The position numbers were made by a program, and so were the translations under genes. From JAIOQJ01 sp963718635 (GTDB lineage Bacteria; Planctomycetota; Planctomycetia; Gemmatales; Gemmataceae): a stretch of DNA of 64,000 bases. Under the pieces are notes generated by a model that was not told the origin of the DNA, searched no databases, and was given only the letters and a program-made list of their open reading frames with translations. This document shows, one piece after another, positions 57,315-64,000 of the stretch; within the stretch, counting starts at the first letter, position 1; each line of letters opens with the position of its first letter. The stretch is from the NCBI GenBank assembly GCA_963718635.1, contig OY970367.1, forward strand, positions 1 to 64,000. Reading direction: 5' to 3'.

Positions 57315-58751
57315 TTACACACCAAGCCGCAGATGATGCTTGGGCGAAAGGGCTGCCAAGGGCAGGCCGAAAACGGTATTGGTCAGCGGCTGCAAATAGA
57401 AGCGGACAAGCAAAGCCGGTTTGTCTTTGCCCATCATGCCGATGGCGCGAACCAGATTCGCCACGTTGGAATAGTCTTTACGGCGATCCTTCATTTCAAT
57501 GCGATTGCTTTCGCCATCCTGAATGACAGTGCGCTCGCCCACCCGGCCGATGCGCTCTCCGCTGAGCAAGAAAACCGCCTCTCGCGGGGCCAAGGGCGTG
57601 GCTAGTTGAAGGCGAAATGCTTCGAGCACTTCGTTAAAGTTTTTCTTTCCCAAGGCACTGGCTTTGGCGAACAAGTCGGATGGCGGGTTCTCGACCAGAT
57701 GTTCTGTCCCTTTCTCCCAGCGCAGCCGACGATTGACGAAACCGGGGCAGACAGCCGCTTCGGGAATCGACAAGGGCGATTGATAGCTCGGCTGCTCGGG
57801 GATCTGGTTCAGTCCTTTGAAGGGTCGATATGCGATAGCCTGATGCACCGCGCCAGTGTTGAGATCGAGCAGGTTGCTCACTTCGAGCCGTTGTTGCCGT
57901 GATTCATCGTCAATCCGCTCGAACGCCAGTTCCAACAGAGATAAATCCGAATGGAAGTAACCCTTCTCTCGGAGTTCCGGCAGCTGCCAGGCACGGCCGA
58001 TCAAGTCCTCGGTAATGGCATCGGCAATGGCCTCATCCGCAGGAGGTTTTTGATCGAGCAACGCACGAGTCTTGCTTACGGCATCCCAGAGAGAGCCGAC
58101 GACGATGGCGCCGGCGGCCATTTTTTCGTCTTCGCTCAGGTCTTTCTGCTTGGCGATAAGCATGAGCCGGCGCAGGCCGAACGTTGCAGCCGGCAGAAAT
58201 GCATCACTGATCTGTTTCGAACGCTTTTCGATCTTTTCGACATGATCAGGCTTGAACCACTGGCCTGCGGCGACCAGTTCAACAAGAAAGCGTTCTAGAA
58301 TGTCCAGGCCGTCGCGTTGAGCGGCCAGCTTCTTGTCGGCGGAAACTTTGCCCGCTTTACGCGGAGCAGCGCTGCCCGATTTCTTTTTCTCGTCCATCGC
58401 GATTTTCTTGTCGCGCTTGATGAGCAGATCTTCGGACGGCTCCCGATTCTCAAACGAATTCGGATTGTTCAAATAGCTAAGCAATAGGCCAACGCTGAAC
58501 TTGTCGGGCATCGTTCGGCTGGGCGACGAACTGCGCAACACGGGATTGGCAGGATCGTGGAAGTCGGCCGAGACCTGATAAGGCTCACGGCCGCTGCCCT
58601 GGACTTCGCCGAAAAGCCAGGAGCCATCGTTCGATACACCGAGGTTTTTAAAACGACCCGCGTGCGCAATCTCGCTGCCTTGCTTAAAGGTCCCCTCATC
58701 GGGGGCGATGCCGCGAACCATCTCTTCGGTAAACGTCGCTGTCAAAGGCAT
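57315..58751 (-). CDS. SWIM-domain-like protein lacking all zinc ligands
   Basis: Protein of 478 residues. Near residue 70 the motif LRSSSPSRTMPDKFSVGLLL follows the SWIM zinc-finger pattern (CSCPSRK-x-PCKH-x-LGLLL) but every ligand is changed: C to S, C to S, C to D, H to F. The preceding GTFKQGSEIAHAGRFKNL and WLFGEVQGSGREPYQVSADF also fit the SWIM entry. A Lys-rich linker precedes a helical C-terminal domain. Paired with the HEAT-like gene, as SWIM and helical-repeat genes often are in bacterial modules. Role unknown. Confidence 0.75.
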   Translation of the reverse strand: MPLTATFTEEMVRGIAPDEGTFKQGSEIAHAGRFKNLGVSNDGSWLFGEVQGSGREPYQVSADFHDPANPVLRSSSPSRTMPDKFSVGLLLSYLNNPNSFENREPSEDLLIKRDKKIAMDEKKKSGSAAPRKAGKVSADKKLAAQRDGLDILERFLVELVAAGQWFKPDHVEKIEKRSKQISDAFLPAATFGLRRLMLIAKQKDLSEDEKMAAGAIVVGSLWDAVSKTRALLDQKPPADEAIADAITEDLIGRAWQLPELREKGYFHSDLSLLELAFERIDDESRQQRLEVSNLLDLNTGAVHQAIAYRPFKGLNQIPEQPSYQSPLSIPEAAVCPGFVNRRLRWEKGTEHLVENPPSDLFAKASALGKKNFNEVLEAFRLQLATPLAPREAVFLLSGERIGRVGERTVIQDGESNRIEMKDRRKDYSNVANLVRAIGMMGKDKPALLVRFYLQPLTNTVFGLPLAALSPKHHLRLGV

Positions 58752-58997
58752 TGATTGGTTCTCACTGCCGTACTTGGAGCCGCTGATGCCAAACGCAAAG
58801 GACTAGTGTAGTTATTGCACCCTCAATCGGGGATTGCCAAAACGGCAGGAGATGCGTTTCGAAGGAAATTGTTTCGATAAAAAGACGAAATGAGCTCGCC
58901 GCAGGCGAGCAGAGGCGAGCCGAACTGCGTAAGCAGTCGGGTTATACTTCTCAAGTTCGCTCGATTCCAGCACCCGATTGTTCGCGCAATCCGGCTC

Positions 58998-59265
58998 GCG
59001 AAGCGGAAGTCGTCAGACTTCCGGTCCCCCTGCGGAAGTGTTCAGACTTCCGCTACGCTCAAACACGTGTAGCGGAAGTCGTCAGACTTCCGGTTTCCCT
59101 GCGGAAGTGTTCAGACTTCCGCTACGCTCAAACACGTGTAGCGGAAGTCGTCAGACTTCCGGTTTCCCTGCGGAAGTCTAACGACTTCCGACACGCTCAT
59201 ACACGTGTAGCGGAAGTCGTCAGACTTCCGGTTTCCCTGCCGAAGTCTGACGACTTTTGGTGCGC
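58998..59265. repeat. Tandem array of about 74-base GTAGCGGAAGTCGTCAGACTTCCG units
   Basis: Four successive units, each starting with GCGGAAGTCGTCAGACTTCCG (itself palindromic) and ending in CTCAAACACGTGTA or a variant. The first three are almost identical; the fourth diverges. The array fills the divergent gap between the SWIM-like gene and the DUF1549/DUF1553 gene (58752-59384). Confidence 0.9.
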
Positions 59266-59384
59266 CGTCACTCATAGTTTGCTTGCTGTCATCCTCGTTT
59301 ACCGATAAGCTTCCATATAGTTCATCCCACCTGGCACGGCCTTTCTACATGCCGTGCGCCTGCCGCATTATTCGAAGGTTTTGC

Positions 59385-61598
59385 ATGCGCTCTTTGAATT
59401 TCATCCCATGCGGATTGTTCATCCTGCTTTGCGCGATGCCCGCGCGGGCGGAAGAAGCACCCTCGTTTTTGAACGAGGTCATGCCGATTCTTACGCGACA
59501 AGGATGCAATCAAGGCTCCTGTCACGGCAAGGGCGCTGGCCAGAATGGCTTTCGTTTATCGCTGCGCGGCTATGCTCCCGAGAGCGATCACCGCTGGATT
59601 ACCCGCGAGTTCGATGGGCGCCGTATCGACCCGAGCGTGCCCGAAGATAGCCTGATGCTGCGCAAACCCATTGGCGCCGCGCCGCATGAAGGAGGCCGCG
59701 TCTTCGATAAGCAGAGCCATGAATATCAGGTCTTGTTGAACTGGATACGTGCCGGCACGCCAGGGCCACGAAAAGATGATGCGAAATTGCTGCGGCTGGA
59801 GCTCGAACCGCGCGTTCATCTAATGAAGGTTGATGGGAAAAGTTCGATCAAGGCAGTCGGCACATTCAGCGACGGCAGTCAGCGCGATGTAACCTGGCTG
59901 ACCAAGTACGATTCGAACGATGCGGGTCTGGCTTCCGTCTCCGCATCGGGCGAAGTGAGAGCCTTGCGCCATGGCGAGACCAGTATTCGCGCGAGCTTTC
60001 AGACGGAAGTCGCTGTGGCGATCATCACGATTCCCAATCAAGCAGAAATTCCTTCCGAGCGTTTTGCCAAGCGGAATAACTTCATTGATGATGCAGTCAA
60101 CAAGAAGTTGGCGGCTTTGCACATTCCGCCTGCCGAGCTTTGTAAGGACGATGAATTCATCCGGCGTGCCTTTCTGGATACGATCGGCACGCTGCCTACT
60201 CCGGCCGAGGTGCGCGATTTTCTAGCGGACGGCAATCCGAAGAAACGCTCCATCTTGATCGATGTTCTGTTGGCGCGTCCGGAGTACGTCGATTACTGGT
60301 CGCTGCAGTTGGGCGATCTTTTGCAAAATAGGCGAGAGCGCGACCACGACGTTCGCGGCGTCAAAGGGGTACGCGCCTTTCACGAATGGATTCGGGAGCA
60401 GGTGGCCGCGAACAGGCCTTGGAATGAACTGGCCCGCGATGTGTTAACCGCAACCGGCTCGACAACGGCCAAGCCGGCAGTGGGCTATTATGTCGTCACC
60501 ATCGGCGAGCATCGCGATGTCGAGAAGTCGGAAGTAGTCGGCTCCGTCGCCCAGGCGTTCCTCGGTACGCGCATCGGCTGTGCCCAATGCCACAACCATC
60601 CGCTCGAACGCTATACGCAGGATGATTATTATCACTTTGCCGGCTTTTTCGCGCAAATGAAAATGGACCGTAAGGATTCCAAAAGCGGCGGCATCACGCA
60701 TCTGAACATTGGGCCTCGGGATCCGAAACAAAACAATGGGCAAGTCGGCGTGCGCCAGCCGCGAACCGGCGAGTTCATGAAACCTAGGCCGCTCGACCGC
60801 GTCGAAATCGCGCTGGCTGATAACGACGACCCTCGCACAAAACTGGCAGCGTGGATAACCGATCCGAAGAACGAATCGTTCAGCGGCGCCATGGTGAACC
60901 GCATTTGGCGACACTACCTGGGCGCTGGGATGGTCGAGCCGGTGGATGATTTGCGCACGACCAATCCGCCTTCGAATCCCGAACTCTGGCAAGCGCTCAA
61001 TCGCGAGTTTGTCGAACATCATTACGACCTGAAGCATTTGATGCGCACCATTCTGAATTCGCGTACCTATCAATTGAGCAGCGCCACCGAGCCGGGCAAC
61101 GAGACGGACACTCGATTCAACTCCCACTATTACGCCCGACGATTGCCCGCTGAAGTACTGCTTGATGCCATCAGCGATTGCACCGGCGTCCCCGAACGTT
61201 TTCCCGGTTATCCGGAAGGTATGCGCGCGATCCAGTTGCCCGATCCCACGCTCAAATCATATTTTCTCACCCTCTTCGGCCGTTCAGAGCGGGTCACCGC
61301 CTGCGCCTGCGAACGGATGGGCGATGTAACGATGCCGCAATTGCTGCACCTTCAGAATGGCGATAGCTTGCAACGGCTGAACGCCGTCGACTCGCGTTTG
61401 TCGAAGTGGCTCAAGGAGCAAAAAGACGATACTCTGTTGATGGAAGACCTCTTTCTGACGGCCTTCTGCCGACTGCCTAATGCGGCGGAACGCGAAACGG
61501 TCAATGCGATGCTCGCCAAAGGTGAAGCACGCGAAGAGGTATTCCGCGATCTGTTCTGGGCGCTGTTGAACTCCAAGAATTTCGCGTTTAATCATTGA
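59385..61598 (+). CDS. DUF1549/DUF1553 (PSCyt2/PSD1) secreted protein
   Basis: Planctomycete-type protein, 737 residues from the ATG at 59385 (GAAGG seven bases upstream) with a signal peptide (FIPCGLFILLCAMPARA). An opening heme-like motif CNQGSCHG, a Big2-like domain (VDGKSSIKAVGTFSDGSQRD), then DUF1549 (FIRRAFLDTIGTLPTPAEVR) with CAQCHNHP, a CxxCH heme site, and DUF1553 (NRIWRHYLGAGMVEPVDDLR; LPAEVLLDAISDCTG). Usually found next to a DUF1501 gene, as here. Possibly part of an electron-transfer or sulfatase-associated secreted system. Confidence 0.95.
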   Translation: MRSLNFIPCGLFILLCAMPARAEEAPSFLNEVMPILTRQGCNQGSCHGKGAGQNGFRLSLRGYAPESDHRWITREFDGRRIDPSVPEDSLMLRKPIGAAPHEGGRVFDKQSHEYQVLLNWIRAGTPGPRKDDAKLLRLELEPRVHLMKVDGKSSIKAVGTFSDGSQRDVTWLTKYDSNDAGLASVSASGEVRALRHGETSIRASFQTEVAVAIITIPNQAEIPSERFAKRNNFIDDAVNKKLAALHIPPAELCKDDEFIRRAFLDTIGTLPTPAEVRDFLADGNPKKRSILIDVLLARPEYVDYWSLQLGDLLQNRRERDHDVRGVKGVRAFHEWIREQVAANRPWNELARDVLTATGSTTAKPAVGYYVVTIGEHRDVEKSEVVGSVAQAFLGTRIGCAQCHNHPLERYTQDDYYHFAGFFAQMKMDRKDSKSGGITHLNIGPRDPKQNNGQVGVRQPRTGEFMKPRPLDRVEIALADNDDPRTKLAAWITDPKNESFSGAMVNRIWRHYLGAGMVEPVDDLRTTNPPSNPELWQALNREFVEHHYDLKHLMRTILNSRTYQLSSATEPGNETDTRFNSHYYARRLPAEVLLDAISDCTGVPERFPGYPEGMRAIQLPDPTLKSYFLTLFGRSERVTACACERMGDVTMPQLLHLQNGDSLQRLNAVDSRLSKWLKEQKDDTLLMEDLFLTAFCRLPNAAERETVNAMLAKGEAREEVFRDLFWALLNSKNFAFNH

Positions 61599-61842
61599 GG
61601 CCCGGGTTGCAGCAGGATTGCAACTGGACCAATATTACGAGTGACTCGATTGGCGCAACTTGAAATACCGAGAAGTTTGGTGTGGTAAAAAGCGATATCG
61701 CAAAACAGCCCGCCTAAGCTTGTATGTGAGATTACGCACATGCCCGCCCGAGGGCCCGCGTTAGGGAACAGCTTCCTGCCTGCGAGGTAGAGCGAACACG
61801 CGTAGAGATCTATCAAAGGCCCCTGCGTCGGGGTTTTTACCG

Positions 61843-61870
61843 ACCCTTCTGGAAATATTTCCAGAAGGGT
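61843..61870. repeat. GGAAATATTTCC palindrome, copy 4
   Basis: Perfect 28-base palindrome with arms beginning ACCCTTCT, then the same core. Downstream is GAGAAAACCTTGGGAAAACGC, related to the box after copies 1-3. It lies 50 kb from the other three copies. Confidence 0.85.
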
Positions 61871-61922
61871 GTTTGCGAGAAAACCTTGGGAAAACGCGCG
61901 TAGAGAAAATGAAGCCTCGTTA

Positions 61923-61955
61923 GCCGCGACGCAAACGCTTTGCGCAGCGGAGCGT
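61923..61955. repeat. Half copy of the GTTAGCCGCGACGC palindrome
   Basis: GTTAGCCGCGACGC, then GCTTTGCGCAGCGGAGCG, match one arm of the intron-target palindrome at 40417-40500. The gap 61599-62030 contains this, copy 4 above, and no gene. Confidence 0.75.
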
Positions 61956-62030
61956 TTTCGACAGCGAGTGCGACCGACAGGTCGGGTGGCCGAGTTAGCT
62001 AGACGACTTCATCGCCCAGAGGATATGTCC

Positions 62031-63358
62031 ATGTTCGACGTCAATTTGATGCACCACGCCAACCGCACCTGCAATGGTGCTTCGCGCCGCGATTTCCTGC
62101 GCGTCGGTGGCCTATCAGCTTTTGGGTTGTCTCTATCGAGCTACCTGCAAGCTGCGACGCAGGCGCCCTCGGCGAACAAGAAGAAGAATCGGGCGAAATC
62201 CGTCATCCTCGTCTATCTCGGCGGCGGTCTGTCGCACCACGACAGCTTCGATTTGAAGCCCGATGCGCCCGAAGAGATTCGCGGCAAGTATAAGCCGATC
62301 GCCAGCAATGTTCAGGGCCTTCAAGTCGGCGAGCTATTGCCGAATATGGCCAAGGCAATGGATAAAGTCTGCCTAGTGCGTTCTTGCGCACACAACAATG
62401 ATCATCACGAAACGGCGACGAACTGGGTGATGTCCGGCCGTTTTGGGTCGGCCTTTGGAGATTATCCGGCCATCGGCGCCGTTGTCGCTCACGAGACCGG
62501 TTTCAACGGCACATTGCCGCCTTATGTCGTCGTGCCGCGCAATCCCTCGTTCACCTGGGAGCTCGGCAAGAGTGCGTTCCTCGGCGGACGTTACGAATCC
62601 TTCAAAGCCGGCGATCCGAATCAGAAAGATTACAAAGTCCAAGATGTTGCAGCCATTGAACCAATGAGTGCCAAGCGTGCCGAGCGGCGGCAGACTCTGT
62701 TGCAGGCTGTCGATGGGTTGGCCAGGAAAGTGCAGGCGAACGATCAGATTGCCACCTACGACGAGTTCCAGCAGCGCGCGGCCAACATGATCCTTTCGGG
62801 TGAAGCTCGCAAAGCGTTCAACATTGATGCAGAGTCCGAAAAATTGCGGGATCGTTATGGACGGAACACATTCGGACAAAGCTGCTTACTCGCACGTCGG
62901 TTGGTGGAAGCGAATGTCCGTTTCATCACCGTCAGCTTCGGCGGTTGGGATCATCACTCGAAAATCTGGGACGGCCTCGGCAGCAGACTCCCTGAGTTCG
63001 ATGCCGGCTTCTCCGCCCTGCTCAACGACTTGTGCGATCGGGGCCTACTGGACGACACACTCGTTCTGGCCATGGGAGAGTTCGGCCGTACGCCGAAGAT
63101 CAACAAGGATGCCGGGCGCGATCATCGGCACCGGCAGGCTGTATGCTCTTCGCTGGCGCGGGTATCTGCGGCGGATCGGTCGTCGGCGCCACTGATAAAC
63201 AAGGCGCCTATGCGACCAAGCGACCTGTAGCCCCGGCCGACGTGGCGTTCACGGTTTTCGATTCGCTCGGAATCGATCCGCGCAAGCAATTGATGAGTCC
63301 CGATGGCCGTCCCATTGAGATTTTGGATCAGGGCGAACTCGTCAAGGAACTGTTTTAA
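62031..63358 (+). CDS. DUF1501 protein with Tat signal (apparent frameshift near 63128)
   Basis: Protein of about 443 residues of the DUF1501 (sulfatase-like fold) family, the normal neighbour of DUF1549/DUF1553 genes. The twin-arginine motif SRRDFLRVGG opens the export signal. LVYLGGGLSHHDSFDLKPD is the family start; GGWDHHSKIWD and MGEFGRTPKINKDAGRDH are core motifs. The frame breaks just after RDH; the next frame carries AGCMLFAGAGICGGSVVGA and the usual C-terminus. Total 3n+2 fits one missing base. An ATG two codons upstream (62025) is also possible. Confidence 0.93.
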
Positions 63359-63389
63359 GCTGCGCTTTGCACTTTGTGAGATTTTCAAG

Positions 63390-64000
63390 ATGTTTCGTGC
63401 CTGCGCGTTTTATCTTCTGGCGATCGCCTTCGCTTTTCTTACGGGCACGTCCACCGCCCAGCCAAAAAAGGAGAGTACGGAAGCGCCGCCGCAAGTCTTG
63501 TTCGCGATGCCCTTGGCCATTGAGTTGGGCAAAACATCCAAGCTCACGGTCCGTGGATTACGCTTGGATACGGTCACAGAAATCCATCTGCAAGAGCCTC
63601 GATCAACCGGCAAAATCGTTGGCAAAGGAAAGAAGATTGCCGTCCCCAATGGCATGAACGCCAATCAGGTTGGAGATAGCGAGATCGAAATTGAAGTGAC
63701 GTTGCCGAAAGAAGTCGCTGGAAGCGTCGTGCCTTTCACCTTGCTGAACGCTGGCGGCGAGAGCAAGCCGCATGAACTGCTGGTCGGTGATCTCTCCACC
63801 GTGATCATCGAGAAAGAGCCGAACGACAGCTTCAAACAAGCGCAGCCCATTGTCGTACCCTGTGTGGTGGAAGGCACGATTCGCCAACCGCAAGACGTCG
63901 ATGTCTTTCGCTTCGAGGGCAAGCGGGGCGAACATTTAGTCTTCGATCTTCAAGCCAACCGCTTCGGTTCGCCCTTAGACGGCTCCTTGACCCTCTACGA
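63390..64000 (+). CDS. Secreted protein, partial at the window end
   Basis: Begins at an ATG 30 bases after the DUF1501 stop and runs off the window, so about 203 residues are visible. It has a signal peptide (FYLLAIAFAFLTGTSTA), then a beta-rich region (MPLAIELGKTSKLTVRGLRL) and a second one (EKEPNDSFKQAQPIVVPCVV; DVDVFRFEGKRGEHLVFDLQ) that matches the pre-peptidase C-terminal-type fold. Such proteins commonly follow DUF1501 genes in this phylum. C-terminus not visible. Confidence 0.85.
   Translation, partial: MFRACAFYLLAIAFAFLTGTSTAQPKKESTEAPPQVLFAMPLAIELGKTSKLTVRGLRLDTVTEIHLQEPRSTGKIVGKGKKIAVPNGMNANQVGDSEIEIEVTLPKEVAGSVVPFTLLNAGGESKPHELLVGDLSTVIIEKEPNDSFKQAQPIVVPCVVEGTIRQPQDVDVFRFEGKRGEHLVFDLQANRFGSPLDGSLTLY

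Noticed and set aside
58998..59265. Possible CRISPR array at the tandem GCGGAAGTCG units
   Set aside because: Spacers are nearly identical between units and units are palindromic; no cas genes in the window.

Overview
The window most likely comes from a planctomycete, probably near the Gemmataceae. The evidence is a closing cluster typical of that group (a DUF1549/DUF1553 cytochrome-like protein, a Tat-exported DUF1501 protein, then a secreted protein cut by the window end), PQQ-propeller and Gly-rich secreted proteins, a J-like/GrpE/Hsp70/TPR cluster and many palindromic intergenic repeats. GC content is moderate to high. I found no rRNA, tRNA or CRISPR array.

Layout. 0-2.3 kb: IS4-family transposase and an orphan DUF104-type antitoxin. 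2.4-8.4 kb: secreted beta-helix protein, GT4 glycosyltransferase plus double kinase-like protein in an ATGA-overlap operon, smpB, and a stand-alone LigD phosphoesterase-like protein. 8.4-11.3 kb: membrane-anchored protein, Gly-rich secreted protein and a 1-kb gene-free tract with three related palindromes. 11.3-16.4 kb: Gfo/Idh oxidoreductase, membrane-anchored protein, aldehyde dehydrogenase and iron alcohol dehydrogenase. 16.7-23.4 kb: tex with an odd insertion, ftsH and a MEMO-like gene. 23.5-29.9 kb: secreted proteins, UDP-glucuronate decarboxylase-like gene, PQQ propeller, YkgJ, GT2 and a receiver-PP2C phosphatase. 30-35.4 kb: TPR, J-like, GrpE and Hsp70 genes. 35.5-42.6 kb: large GH38-like protein and uvrB, with a group II intron between them on the opposite strand. 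42.8-50.9 kb: a 34-residue membrane protein, HtrA-like protease, DksA-type regulator, SppA, VIT1-like transporter, Ogt and a membrane GTPase. 50.9-58.8 kb: purC, a YhcG-type nuclease, rpe, a kinase-like protein, an RlmL-like methyltransferase, and a HEAT plus degenerate-SWIM pair. 59-64 kb: the planctomycete-specific secreted cluster.

At least eleven otherwise intact genes, including smpB, an hsp70, an rlmL-like gene and uxs, are split by single-base frameshifts. Two more (grpE, yhcG) carry an in-frame stop. Length arithmetic fits one-base indels in each split gene, several of them at short homopolymers. This looks like sequencing or assembly error rather than gene decay, so I annotate them as single genes and give the break points.

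The most interesting signals are not protein families. They are (i) palindromes with a constant GGAAATATTTCC core, arms that differ between copies yet stay complementary, and a conserved downstream box; (ii) a group II intron whose ends can be read to the base because it interrupts one arm of a dispersed palindrome; (iii) repeat elements inside genes, namely a palindrome carried in frame inside the nuclease-like domain of Tex and an exact 78-bp, palindrome-bearing tandem repeat inside a YhcG-type nuclease gene; and (iv) a SWIM-like protein that has lost all four zinc ligands.
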